Part shown: positions 42,886 through 52,437 of the stretch, piece after piece
How the letters are laid out: every line of letters begins with the position of its first letter
How positions within the stretch are numbered: the first letter of the stretch is position 1
Assembly (NCBI RefSeq): GCF_037203605.1
Contig: NZ_JBBDHC010000004.1
Location: 1 to 64,000 of the forward strand
Reading direction: 5' to 3'
Source of the DNA: Denitratimonas tolerans
GTDB lineage: Bacteria > Pseudomonadota > Gammaproteobacteria > Xanthomonadales > Xanthomonadaceae
Length of the DNA: 64,000 nucleotides
Translations under genes and position numbers: made by a program
The notes under the pieces: generated by a model
Seen by the model: the letters and a program-made list of their open reading frames with translations, nothing else
Database searches by the model: none
What the model was told of the DNA's origin: nothing

Positions 42886-44502
42886 TCAGGCCACGAACAA
42901 ATCCTCGCCAGGCGCGGGAGACGCCGGATCGAGCACGGTATCGCGCGCCTCGGGCAGCGCCTCGGGGCAATCCAGGTTGTAGTGCAGCCCGCGCGATTCG
43001 CGCCGCAGCGCGGCGCTGCGCACGATCAGCTCGGCCACGGTGACCAGGTTGCGCAGCTCCAGCAGGTCGCGCGAAACGGTGTGGCGGGCGTAGTACTCGT
43101 GGATTTCGCGGCGCAGCAGGCGCACCCGGTGCCAGGCCCGCGCCAGGCGCTTGTCGGTGCGCACGATGCCGACGTAGTCCCACATGAATCGGCGCAGCTC
43201 GTCCCAGTTGTGGCTGATCACCACGTCCTCGTCCGAGTTGCTCACGCGCGAGGCATCCCAGACCGGCACCTGCGGCGGCTCGGGCAGATGTGCAAGGCGC
43301 TGTGCGATGCGGCGGCTGGCGGCCTTGCCGTAGACCAGGCATTCCAGCAGCGAATTGCTGGCCATGCGGTTGGCACCGTGCAGGCCGGTGAACGAGGCCT
43401 CGCCGATGGCGTAAAGCCCGGCCAGATCGGTGCGGCCATCGCCATCCACCACCACGCCGCCGCAGGTGTAGTGCGCGCCGGGCACCACCGGAATCGGCTC
43501 ACGGGTCATGTCGATGCCCACCTGCAGGCAGCGGGCATAGATCGTCGGGAAGTGGTGCAGGATGAAATCGGCGGGCCGGTGGCTGATGTCCAGGTACACG
43601 CAGTCGATACCCAGGCGCTTCATCTCGTGGTCGATGGCGCGCGCCACCACGTCGCGCGGGGCCAGTTCGGCGCGCGCATCGAAGCGCGGCATGAAGCGCT
43701 CGCCATCGGGCAGCAGCAGCCGGCCGCCCTCGCCGCGCACCGCTTCGCTGATCAGGAAGGAGCGCGCCTGCGGGTGGTACAGCAGGGTTGGGTGGAACTG
43801 CATGAACTCCATGTTGGCCACGCGGCAGCCGGCGCGCCATGCCATCGCGATGCCGTCGCCGGTGGCGCTGTCGGGATTGGAGGTATACAGGTACACCTTG
43901 CCGGCACCGCCGGTGGCCAGTACCACCGCGCGCGCCAGCAGCGTCTCCACCTGGCCGCTGTCCACGTCCAGCACATAGGCTCCGATCACGCGGCGCTGCT
44001 CGCCTTCACCGCGCACGATCAGGTCGATGGCCAGGCGGTTTTCCTGAAGCGTCACGTTGGCGCGTTCGCGCACCCGGGAAATCAGCGCGCTGGAAATCGC
44101 CTGCCCGGTCGCATCGGCCACGTGGATGACGCGGCGGTGGCTGTGGCCGCCCTCGCGGGTGAGGTGGAAACCGTGCTGGCCGCGCCCGGATTCGTCCAAC
44201 AGGCTGAAGTTGACGCCTTGCCCGACCAGCCAGGCGATCGCCTCGGGGCCGCCTTCCACGGTCCGGCGCACGGCATCGTCGTGGCACAGCCCGGCACCGG
44301 CGACATGGGTGTCGCGCATGTGCGACTCCAGCGTGTCGCCCTGGTCCAGCACCGCCGCCACGCCGCCCTGCGCGTGCCAGGTGCTGGCAAGAGTCAGCGC
44401 GCCCTTGGACAGCACCGTCACGGCCACTTCCGGCGGCAGATGCAGGGCCGCCGCGAGACCGGCGGCACCGCTGCCGATGATGAGTACGTCCTGTCGGGTC
44501 AT
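42886..44502 (-). CDS. nadB: L-aspartate oxidase
   Basis: 538 residues from the ATG at 44502. The FAD-binding N-terminus VLIIGSGAAGLAAALHL is intact. Active-site segments STWHAQGGVAAVLD and HPTLLYHPQARSFLISEAVR, with GEGG, are typical of NadB, as is PGAHYTCGGVVVDGDGRTD. It oxidises L-aspartate to iminoaspartate for NadA. It is transcribed divergently from the cysteine desulfurase across 124 bases. Confidence 0.95.
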   Translation of the reverse strand: MTRQDVLIIGSGAAGLAAALHLPPEVAVTVLSKGALTLASTWHAQGGVAAVLDQGDTLESHMRDTHVAGAGLCHDDAVRRTVEGGPEAIAWLVGQGVNFSLLDESGRGQHGFHLTREGGHSHRRVIHVADATGQAISSALISRVRERANVTLQENRLAIDLIVRGEGEQRRVIGAYVLDVDSGQVETLLARAVVLATGGAGKVYLYTSNPDSATGDGIAMAWRAGCRVANMEFMQFHPTLLYHPQARSFLISEAVRGEGGRLLLPDGERFMPRFDARAELAPRDVVARAIDHEMKRLGIDCVYLDISHRPADFILHHFPTIYARCLQVGIDMTREPIPVVPGAHYTCGGVVVDGDGRTDLAGLYAIGEASFTGLHGANRMASNSLLECLVYGKAASRRIAQRLAHLPEPPQVPVWDASRVSNSDEDVVISHNWDELRRFMWDYVGIVRTDKRLARAWHRVRLLRREIHEYYARHTVSRDLLELRNLVTVAELIVRSAALRRESRGLHYNLDCPEALPEARDTVLDPASPAPGEDLFVA

Positions 44503-44626
44503 CGCACTGTCCGCGCCACCTGTCGCGATGGCACACTGATCGAGGAAAAGAAGAAGGACGGCTGCGCCGTCCTTGCCAAGGCCGCGCGTCCGCAACCGCC
44601 GCCGCGCGCCGGAACACGAGTCGAAC

Positions 44627-45769
44627 ATGCGCATCCCCTATTTCGATTATGCGGCCACCGCGCCGGCCGATCCAAGGATCATCCCGGCCATGACCTCGCT
44701 GCTGGGGCTGGACGGCGACTTCGCCAATCCCTCCTCGACCCTGCACGCGCCCGGGCGCACGGCCGCCGCGCACATCGAAGCCGCGCGCGCGCAGGTCGCC
44801 GCCCTCCTCGATGCCGATCCGCGCGAGATCGTCTTCACCAGCGGTGCCACCGAGGCCAACAACCTCGCCATCAAGGGCCTGGCCGAACGCCATCCCGGCG
44901 GGCACATCGTCACCAGCGCGATCGAGCACGATGCCGTGCTGGCACCCTGCGCGCAGCTCGAAGCACGCGGCTGGCAGGTCACCCGCGTGACGCCGCGACC
45001 TTCAGGCGACGTCGAACCCGATGCCATCGCCGACGCGCTGCGCCCGGACACGTTCCTGGTGTCGCTGATGCACGCCAACAACGAAACCGGCGTGATCAAC
45101 GACATCGGCACGGTCGGCGCGCTGTGCCGCGCGCGATCCATCGCCTTCCACGTCGATGCCGCGCAGACTGCGGGCGCGCTGGCGCTGAATGTGCGCGCGC
45201 TGCCGGTGGACCTGGTTTCCCTTTCCGCGCACAAGTTTTGCGGGCCCAAGGGAATCGGTGCCCTGTACCTGCGGCGGCGCGCGGATCTGGAGCTGGAGCC
45301 CCAGCTTCACGGTGGCGGGCAGGAGCGCGGACGGCGCTCCGGCACCCTGGCCACGCACCAGATCGTCGGATTGGGCCTGGCCTGCGAACTGGTCCGGTGC
45401 GAGCGCGAGGCCGATGCCGCGCGCATCGCGGCGCTGCGCGACCGCCTCTGGGCCGGCGTGTCGCCGCTGGGCGGCCTCCATCTCAACGGTGCCGGTGCGC
45501 CGCGCCTGCCGGGGCACCTCAACCTGAGCGTTGACGGCGTGGGCGGGGAAGTCCTGCTGCAGGCGCTGGCCGCCGACCTCGCCATTTCCGGCGGCTCGGC
45601 CTGCCACTCGGCCACGCCGCGGCCCTCGCACGTGCTCACCGCGATGGGCCTGCCGCCCGCGCTGGCGCAGGCATCGCTGCGCTTCTCGCTCGGACGCTTC
45701 ACCACTGCGGACGAGATCGGCACCGCAATCGAGGTCTTCACCCGTATCGTGATGCGGCTGCGCGGCTGA
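44627..45769 (+). CDS. cysteine desulfurase (NifS/IscS family)
   Basis: 380 residues from the ATG at 44627 (MRIPYFDYAATAP). The PLP lysine lies in LSAHKFCGPKG, and the substrate-binding GGGQERGRRSGT follows. The catalytic cysteine is in GGSACHSATPRPSHVL. It takes sulfur from cysteine for Fe-S cluster or thio-cofactor assembly. It is shorter than housekeeping IscS and has no iscU or iscA neighbours. Placement beside nadB and nadA recalls Gram-positive bacteria, where a NifS-like protein matures NadA. That role here is inference. Confidence 0.9.
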   Translation: MRIPYFDYAATAPADPRIIPAMTSLLGLDGDFANPSSTLHAPGRTAAAHIEAARAQVAALLDADPREIVFTSGATEANNLAIKGLAERHPGGHIVTSAIEHDAVLAPCAQLEARGWQVTRVTPRPSGDVEPDAIADALRPDTFLVSLMHANNETGVINDIGTVGALCRARSIAFHVDAAQTAGALALNVRALPVDLVSLSAHKFCGPKGIGALYLRRRADLELEPQLHGGGQERGRRSGTLATHQIVGLGLACELVRCEREADAARIAALRDRLWAGVSPLGGLHLNGAGAPRLPGHLNLSVDGVGGEVLLQALAADLAISGGSACHSATPRPSHVLTAMGLPPALAQASLRFSLGRFTTADEIGTAIEVFTRIVMRLRG

Positions 45770-45859
45770 CGGTGCGCCGCCGCATCACGAAAAACCGGCG
45801 GACCGGAGACTCGCACCCGGACGCCGCCGGGGTCGAAAGCCTCGTCCGATCCGGACCCG

Positions 45860-47860
45860 TCAGGGTGCCTCGAACGAATCGTCGAATATCTCCAGCGCAA
45901 GCACCTCGATCTGCGCGGTGGCGGAACTGCAATCGCCATCCACATCGCACAGCGCGTACTCGAAAGCGACGCTGCCCGCCCCCTCCGGTGTGAAGCTGAA
46001 GTACCCGTCCGCCCCCATCGCCAGGCTTCCGGATCCGGGTGCCACGCTGACGCTCCAGGTATTGCCGCCATTGTCGGAAGGGGTGTCGTTGTCGGCGACA
46101 CTGCCGGTCAGCGTGGTGCCCTGGACAACGGAGAACGCATCGTCCCGCGCCACGGGAACCAGCACGGCACGCTGCAGGATCGCACTGAGGACGAACGAGC
46201 GCTTGAAGCTGGCGCCGAAGTCCTCGAGGTTGGCCCATCCACCCATGGGGCTGGTGGGCCAGTTGACCCAGCCCGTTCCCAGGGTGAAGCGCTCCATCGC
46301 GGCGTGCAGTTCCAGGGTCTGTGGCACCGGCTCGGTAGGCTCGACCGCCGCGATCAGGTAGCGGCCCGGCGGGAGGAGGAGGTCCGGCACGGGGAGTTCC
46401 AGCGGGAGAGGGCCGATCGCGGCATCGCCCGGTACCGTGACGCTCGCGGTATACAGCAGGTCGCCCGGCTTGTTCAGAAGAGGATCCCAGGCGCGGATCG
46501 TGGCCTGCATCTGGACGCCGTTCAGATCTCCGATGCCATCGCCTGGAGTCTGTCCTTGCGGCAGGTTGTCGGGATTGTTCACCGTGTAGCGCACCCCCGT
46601 CAGCTTGGCCGTCACGGGGACGAAGAAGTCCTGCCCCAGCTCGCCCCCGTTGCCGGCACCGATGCCCAGCGTGCCTGCAACCGGACCCTGCGCGCGGGTC
46701 AGCTCGTCCTCGGTGATTTCGGCCAAGACCCGCGTGGCAACGGAGTTGCCGGCGTCATCATCGCCTTCCGCAGCGGTGACCAGGGCTTCCGCCGTCCACT
46801 GCCCGAGCTGCGCGTACTCCATATCGCCCAGGGCCACCTGCTGTTCGGTTCCGGCAGCCAGGGCGACAGGCGCCGAGGACAGGGTCGCGACCGGCACGCC
46901 GTCCACCAGCAGGTCGGCATCGACCGCGACGCCGGTAAGCGCGTCGGTACCGTCGTTGCGCACCTTGGCCGAGAGGGAGAACGTGTACCCCAGCGATGCG
47001 GGCAGCCGCGCATATCCGCTCGTCGGCTCCTCGACGAGCCCATCCAGGGCCGGATCGTACTGCGCGACATCCTCCACCAGGATGTCGTCGATCACAAGCA
47101 GGAACATATCGTTGCTGGTGTTGCGGAAGGCCAGATGGATCGGCGTGCCCGCGAAGGCTCCCAGATCGAGGCTGCGTGAGGTCCAGGCGGAGTTTTCAGC
47201 AGCGATCGATGCCAGCGCCGGATTGCTCAGGAAATCGGAAACGGCGGTGCCCGCCGTGCTGTAGCGCACCTCATATCCATCAGGAAAGGCGGGATCGTAG
47301 ACAACGGCATTCCAGGACAGCCGCGTCCGCTCCGATGGCGTGATCGGGCCGGCCGCCTGGGTGGGAAACACCGCCCAGTCATCGGCCGCGCCAATCGAGC
47401 TGTACCAGGACGTGCTGAACATGGCGCAGTTGTTGACGTTGAACTTGAAATCCTCGCGCACGATCCATGCGTTGGTAACGTATCCGACCGGAGCGGCCGG
47501 CGTTCGAGCATCCACGTCATGCACGGTGAATCCGAGCGGCGTCGCATAGGGCGGTGGCGGACTGGGCGGCGGCGCGGGCGGCACCTGGCTGCAGTCGGCA
47601 TCGAAATTTTGCGCGAACAGGGGGCTGGCACCGGCACGGCGCGCGAGCCGGTTTGCACCTGCCGGCTGGGCGCTCGCCAACGATTCCGGCCGGGCTGCCG
47701 ATCGCAGCGTTGCAGGCTGATCGACGGCTGCATCCGACAGCACCAGGCGCGGCAACGACTCTCCCGCCACGACTCCCATCGGGAAAACCAGCCAAGCCAC
47801 CGCCAAGGCAGCCCCCGCACCCGCCCCGATACGACGGCTTCCACGGATCCCAATCTTCAT
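45860..47860 (-). CDS. large secreted protein with adhesin-like domains and F-D-D-S-F-E tail
   Basis: 666 residues from 47860. A signal peptide runs to about residue 33 (VVAGES). A proline-rich linker (PPAPPPSPPPPYATP) precedes a jelly-roll domain of the choice-of-anchor J / cleaved-adhesin type (NAWIVREDFKFNVNNCAMFSTSWYS cannot be shown whole, but starts near residue 131). Ig-like and CARDB-like segments (SLSAKVRNDGTDALTGVAV) and a C-terminal Ig-like domain (ARDDAFSVVQGTTLTGSV) follow. It ends ALEIFDDSFEAP, a variant of the tail seen in three other proteins here. No enzyme motif was recognised; surface or extracellular attachment is plausible. Confidence 0.7.
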   Translation of the reverse strand: MKIGIRGSRRIGAGAGAALAVAWLVFPMGVVAGESLPRLVLSDAAVDQPATLRSAARPESLASAQPAGANRLARRAGASPLFAQNFDADCSQVPPAPPPSPPPPYATPLGFTVHDVDARTPAAPVGYVTNAWIVREDFKFNVNNCAMFSTSWYSSIGAADDWAVFPTQAAGPITPSERTRLSWNAVVYDPAFPDGYEVRYSTAGTAVSDFLSNPALASIAAENSAWTSRSLDLGAFAGTPIHLAFRNTSNDMFLLVIDDILVEDVAQYDPALDGLVEEPTSGYARLPASLGYTFSLSAKVRNDGTDALTGVAVDADLLVDGVPVATLSSAPVALAAGTEQQVALGDMEYAQLGQWTAEALVTAAEGDDDAGNSVATRVLAEITEDELTRAQGPVAGTLGIGAGNGGELGQDFFVPVTAKLTGVRYTVNNPDNLPQGQTPGDGIGDLNGVQMQATIRAWDPLLNKPGDLLYTASVTVPGDAAIGPLPLELPVPDLLLPPGRYLIAAVEPTEPVPQTLELHAAMERFTLGTGWVNWPTSPMGGWANLEDFGASFKRSFVLSAILQRAVLVPVARDDAFSVVQGTTLTGSVADNDTPSDNGGNTWSVSVAPGSGSLAMGADGYFSFTPEGAGSVAFEYALCDVDGDCSSATAQIEVLALEIFDDSFEAP

Positions 47861-48031
47861 GTTTTGTGACACTCCTCCTGCAGCCGGAACCGGCCGTCCG
47901 GTCATTCTTGTCCTTCGCGCACGGTCTGACAGCACCCCGTTGTGGAAGCCTCCGTCTCGGGGGCACGGCTTGATTCCCCCGCCACTCCCCGCCATCCTGA
48001 GCGGCTGCCGTTTTCCCGATTCCGCCGCCCC

Positions 48032-49936
48032 ATGAGCTCACGCTACGACGCCGCCGACATCGAAGTCCTCTCCGGCCTGGACCCGGTCAAGCGCCGGCCC
48101 GGCATGTACACCGACACCTCGCGCCCCAACCATCTGGCGCAGGAGGTGATCGACAACTCGGTGGACGAGGCCCTGGCCGGCCACGCCAAATGCATCGAGG
48201 TGGTGCTGCACCCCGACGGCAGCTGCGAGGTAAGCGACGACGGGCGCGGCATGCCGGTGGACATCCACCCGGAGGAAGGCGTACCGGGCGTCGAGCTGAT
48301 CCTCACCCGGCTGCACGCCGGCGGCAAGTTCAGCGGCAAGAACTACACGTTCTCCGGCGGACTGCACGGCGTCGGCGTCTCGGTGGTGAACGCGCTCTCC
48401 ACGCGGCTGGATGTCTGGATCAAGCGCGACGGCGTGGAGCACCACATGGCCTTCCGCGACGGCCTGGTTGACTCCACCCTCACCCAGGCGGGCACCGTGG
48501 GCCGGCGCAACACCGGCACCCGGCTGCGCTTCTGGCCGGATCCGAAGTATTTCGACAGCCCGAGGTTCAACCTGCGCCAGCTGCGCCACGTGCTGCGCGC
48601 CAAGGCGGTGCTGTGTCCCGGCCTGCGCGTCACGTTGCTGGACGCGGCCAGCGGCGAGCGCAACGAGTGGTTCTACGAGGACGGCCTGCGCGACTACCTG
48701 CGCGGCATGCTTTCGGACGTGGACTACCTGCCGCCGCAGCTGTTCCTGGCGGCGCAGGCGCGCGAGGGGGAGGCCTGCGAGTTCGCGGCGTGCTGGGTGC
48801 CCCCGCCCGAATCGGGCGCGGTCGAACTGGTGCAGGAAAGCTACGTCAACCTCATTCCCACCGCCCAGGGCGGCACCCACGTCAACGGCCTGCGCTCGGG
48901 CCTGACGGAAGCGCTGCGCGAGTTCTGCGACTTCCGCAGCCTGCTGCCGCGCGGTGTGAAACTGGCCCCGGAAGATGTCTGGGACCGCATCAGCTACGTG
49001 CTTTCGGCCAAGCTCGCCGATCCGCAGTTTTCCGGCCAGACCAAGGAGCGCCTGTCCTCGCGCCAGGCCGCAGGCTTCGTGGAGGGCATCGCGCACGATG
49101 CCTTTTCGCTGTGGCTCAACCAGAACGTCGAGCTGGGCGAAAAGATCGCGCAGCTCGCCATCGAGCGCGCCTCGGCGCGGCTGAAAACCGAAAAGCAGGT
49201 GGTCCGCAAGAAGATCACCCAGGGTCCGGCCCTGCCCGGCAAGCTCGCCGACTGCGCCTCGCAGGATCTCTCGCGCACCGAGATCTTCCTGGTGGAAGGC
49301 GACTCGGCCGGCGGCAGCGCGCGGCAGGCGCGCGACAAGGACTTCCAGGCCATCCTGCCGCTGCGCGGCAAGATCCTGAACACCTGGGAGGTCGCCAGCA
49401 GCGGCGTGCTGGCCTCGCAGGAAGTGCACGATCTGGCCGTGGCGATCGGCTGCGATCCGGGCTCTGACAATCTCGATGGCCTGCGCTACGGCAAGGTCAT
49501 CATCCTCGCCGATGCCGATTCGGACGGCCTGCACATCGCCACCCTGCTCTCCGCGCTGTTCCTCAAGCACTTCCCCGCGCTGGTGCGCGAAGGTCACGTG
49601 TTCGTCGCCATGCCGCCACTGTTCCGCGTGGACGTGGGCAAGCAGGTGTTCTACGCGCTGGACGAGGACGAGCGCCGCATCCTGCTGGAGCGCATCGAGC
49701 GCGAGAAGATAAAGGGCGCGGTCAGCGTCACCCGCTTCAAGGGCCTGGGCGAGATGAACCCCTCGCAGCTGCGCGAATCCACTATCCACCCCGATACGCG
49801 CCGGCTGGTGCAGCTCACCGTGGAGGACGGCGGCGAAACCTCGGCGCTGATGGACATGCTGCTGTCGAAAAAGCGCGCCTCCGACCGCAAGACCTGGCTG
49901 GAAACCAAGGGCGATCTGGCGACGCTGGAAACATAG
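48032..49936 (+). CDS. parE: DNA topoisomerase IV subunit B
   Basis: 634 residues from the ATG at 48032 (MSSRYDAADIEVL). GHKL ATPase motifs: EVIDNSVDEALAG, DDGRGMPVDIH and GGLHGVGVSVVNALS. The Toprim domain has EIFLVEGDSAGGSA and ILADADSDGLHIATLL, whose DADSDG form is typical of ParE rather than GyrB, and it lacks GyrB insertions. With ParC (not in the window) it unlinks replicated chromosomes. It is the quinolone/coumarin target family. Convergent with the DUF3597 gene. Confidence 0.96.
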   Translation: MSSRYDAADIEVLSGLDPVKRRPGMYTDTSRPNHLAQEVIDNSVDEALAGHAKCIEVVLHPDGSCEVSDDGRGMPVDIHPEEGVPGVELILTRLHAGGKFSGKNYTFSGGLHGVGVSVVNALSTRLDVWIKRDGVEHHMAFRDGLVDSTLTQAGTVGRRNTGTRLRFWPDPKYFDSPRFNLRQLRHVLRAKAVLCPGLRVTLLDAASGERNEWFYEDGLRDYLRGMLSDVDYLPPQLFLAAQAREGEACEFAACWVPPPESGAVELVQESYVNLIPTAQGGTHVNGLRSGLTEALREFCDFRSLLPRGVKLAPEDVWDRISYVLSAKLADPQFSGQTKERLSSRQAAGFVEGIAHDAFSLWLNQNVELGEKIAQLAIERASARLKTEKQVVRKKITQGPALPGKLADCASQDLSRTEIFLVEGDSAGGSARQARDKDFQAILPLRGKILNTWEVASSGVLASQEVHDLAVAIGCDPGSDNLDGLRYGKVIILADADSDGLHIATLLSALFLKHFPALVREGHVFVAMPPLFRVDVGKQVFYALDEDERRILLERIEREKIKGAVSVTRFKGLGEMNPSQLRESTIHPDTRRLVQLTVEDGGETSALMDMLLSKKRASDRKTWLETKGDLATLET

Positions 49937-50012
49937 GTTTTCGCCTGATCCCGGCCGTCGCGCCCGATGCGATCATCGGAGCCGTGCGGGGTCGGAGCCA
50001 TGGGCGCAGCGG

Positions 50013-50039
50013 AGCGGAACCGCCGCAGGCGGTTCCGCT
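50013..50039. terminator. hairpin between parE and the DUF3597 gene
   Basis: AGCGGAACCGCC (50013-50024), loop GCA, complementary arm 50028-50039: a perfect 12-base-pair stem between convergent genes. No U-tract follows on either strand, so it may be a bidirectional weak terminator. Confidence 0.5.
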
Positions 50040-50060
50040 GTCCTGCCTGGCCGGCCCGGA

Positions 50061-50462
50061 TCAGTCCAGGAGGTCGGCCGGCACGTTGCCGCCGTTTTCG
50101 GCGATGCGGCGCAGGACTTCCTTGTGCAGCCACATGTTCATCTGGGCCGAATCGCCCATGAGCTTCTCCGGGCAGTCCAGCTCCTTCGCCATTTCCTTGC
50201 GCGCGCCGAAGCTGCTGTCGAGGTCGAGCAGCTTGAGCAGGTCGACGATGGAGGTCTTCCAGTTGAGCTTCTGCGCGCTGGCGGCGGCTTTTTCTTCCAG
50301 CTGGCTCATCACGTCGACCACCGGAATCGCCACGGGGGCCGCAGCCGTCGGCGGCAGGTCCGCAGGATCGACGAAGATCACCTCGGGTACGGGTTCAGGT
50401 GCCGGTGCCGCCTTGGCACCGCCCAGACCCAGTTTGTCGAGAATCGAAGAAAACAGTCCCAT
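50061..50462 (-). CDS. DUF3597 domain protein
   Basis: 133 residues from the ATG at 50462, which follows AAGGAA. The opening MGLFSSILDKLGLG is followed by a Pro/Ala-rich linker. A globular C-terminal domain contains LNWKTSIVDLLKLLDLDSSFGARKE and HKEVLRRIAENGGNVP. It is the short KLNWxxSIVDLLKLL fold of DUF3597, a family of unknown role, sometimes next to LysM proteins. It is convergent with parE. Confidence 0.85.
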   Translation of the reverse strand: MGLFSSILDKLGLGGAKAAPAPEPVPEVIFVDPADLPPTAAAPVAIPVVDVMSQLEEKAAASAQKLNWKTSIVDLLKLLDLDSSFGARKEMAKELDCPEKLMGDSAQMNMWLHKEVLRRIAENGGNVPADLLD

Positions 50463-50619
50463 GGTTCCTTTCCTTGCGGCAGTCATCGGGACTTGGATGG
50501 TGCCAGCTTTCGGGCGCGTTGCAAAACCCGGCCAACGCAACCTGGTCATCGCGCCGCGCCCGGCCACCGATTCGCCGGAATCCGCGCGTTCACTGCGGAT
50601 CACGCCATCGACCGCCGCC

Positions 50620-52209
50620 TCACCGTCCCGGTGCCGGCTCCTCGAAACCATCCGCGAACACGTCGTTGCTCGGCGTGACCGTCACCGTGATCTCGGCGCT
50701 GATCGCGGGGTAATAGTGCGCATCGCCGGCCTTGAATGCGTAAAGGCTGCAGCTGCCCGGTGCCAGCGCATCGAGCGTGTTGCCCTGGATGGCGCAGGCG
50801 CCGAAACCATTCGAAACCTGGAAGCTCACGGCACCCGTGCCCGAACCGCCCTGGGTCGTGAGTGCGCTGGTGTCGCCGACCGGCAGCGTGGTCGGCGAAG
50901 CGAAGGCCGTCAGGGCCGCCTGCTCGGCAAGGGCGACGCTCAGGTCGACGGTGGCGGTCTGCTCGGGAAAGGGGAAATCCGCCGCCTTGGTCGCGGTGAC
51001 CGTGCAGGTGCCGGTACCGATGGCCGTCAGCGTGGCAGCGCTGATTGCGCAGGTGCCTGCCCCGCTCGTGACGCTGAAGCCCACCGCGCCACCGCCCAGC
51101 CCGCCTTGCGATGACAGCGCACTGGTGCCGCCGTAGGCGATCGCGGTGGGATGGGCGACGGCCAGAAGCGGCATGGGCGCGGGCGGCGACAGCGGCACGC
51201 CGAAGGGAATGCCCACGCTGTACGGGCTCAGGTTCGTGCCGTTGAGATCCTGGATGGGGGACGTCGAGCCGACGGCCGTCGCAGCGAACGTCATGAGGCG
51301 GTTGGCGGCCGGGCTGCCGCTCTGCGTGATGCTGACCATCAGGCGGTCGGTGTAGGGGTCGAATCCCAGTCCGGCGAAATAGTATCCCGGATCTTCGTAC
51401 AGCTGGCTGCTGTAGATCGTGTGCAGCGGAACGGCATCACCGCTGGCGCTGTCGTCGAATACGCTGATGAGGCCGATGTTGCCCGCCGGCGGCGACTGCG
51501 GCGTGATGCGCAGCACGAAGATGCGCCGTGAGGTCGGGTCGTAGGCCATGCCGCGCGCGTTGGCGACAAACGGGCCGGTGATCATGCGCGAGGGCGGCAC
51601 GTTGCCGTTCGCGGTGCGGTGGTGGAACACGATGCGCGAGGCGTAGGACGGGGCCGGCGCATAGTCGAGCACCGCGTATTCGTCGCTGGCCGGCAGGTAG
51701 TGAAGGTGGTGCGGGCTGTTCAACCCGGTGACGCCGCCGCTGCCGCCGCCCCAGCTTACCGCCCGGACACGCGGCACCGCATCGCCGCTGGCATCCAGCG
51801 GATAGGTGCCGATGCAGCAGTTGCTCACGATCACGCCCAGTTCGCCGTGGTCAAAGACGGGCGCATTGGCGCGGGTCTGGCCGATCAGCGGCGGGTTGAT
51901 CACGCGGATGGGAGCCACGTCACCGCTGGCGAACGCCGGGAACACCCGGACCGCCTGCCCGCGAAAGTCGGACACGTAGATCAGCTGCTGGTTGGGCTCG
52001 TAGCTGCCGAACATCGGCTCGCGGACCTGGATGTTCGGCCCGACGATCTGGCGATACGGCGTCATCGTGCCCTGCGCCAGGCTGGTAAACGCACTCAGCG
52101 GGTGCGTCGCGCCTTCCGGCGCGCCCAGGCCGCCGACCATGATTTCAGCATGGCCGGCCGGCGCGGCGAGGCAGGAAAGAAGGCAGGTGGCGGCAAGACT
52201 GCGGCGCAT
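50620..52209 (-). CDS. secreted propeller-like protein with two Cys-paired Ig-type repeats and F-A-D-G-F-E tail
   Basis: 529 residues from 52209; AGGAG lies about nine bases before. A signal peptide (1-20, AGHAE) leads to an N-terminal region with repeated ASGDVAP, ASGDAVP segments (about residues 70-270), resembling NHL/propeller-type repeats. Two C-terminal repeats of about 80 residues follow. Each has a pair of cysteines (GAGTCAISAATLTAIGTGTC and GFGACAIQGNTLDALAPGSC), as in secreted Ig-like repeats. It ends NDVFADGFEEPAPGR. The function is unknown. Confidence 0.7.
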   Translation of the reverse strand: MRRSLAATCLLSCLAAPAGHAEIMVGGLGAPEGATHPLSAFTSLAQGTMTPYRQIVGPNIQVREPMFGSYEPNQQLIYVSDFRGQAVRVFPAFASGDVAPIRVINPPLIGQTRANAPVFDHGELGVIVSNCCIGTYPLDASGDAVPRVRAVSWGGGSGGVTGLNSPHHLHYLPASDEYAVLDYAPAPSYASRIVFHHRTANGNVPPSRMITGPFVANARGMAYDPTSRRIFVLRITPQSPPAGNIGLISVFDDSASGDAVPLHTIYSSQLYEDPGYYFAGLGFDPYTDRLMVSITQSGSPAANRLMTFAATAVGSTSPIQDLNGTNLSPYSVGIPFGVPLSPPAPMPLLAVAHPTAIAYGGTSALSSQGGLGGGAVGFSVTSGAGTCAISAATLTAIGTGTCTVTATKAADFPFPEQTATVDLSVALAEQAALTAFASPTTLPVGDTSALTTQGGSGTGAVSFQVSNGFGACAIQGNTLDALAPGSCSLYAFKAGDAHYYPAISAEITVTVTPSNDVFADGFEEPAPGR

Positions 52210-52437
52210 CGGGGCAACTCCTGGGCAAGGGCACCCCTCCAGTACGCGAAAACGCGGCAAGAACCCTCAGCGCCGTGGCACAAGGTGCCGGACGGCGCGC
52301 CGCCCGCATTCTTGACGACAAACGGCCGCAGCCGACTCCCGGATCGCGCCTCACGGCCTTGGCCGCGCGCCAATGCGCGCGGACGCCGGCCGCGCGCCTC
52401 GCCGAAGGGAGCCGACAGGCCACGCCTGTCGCGAACC

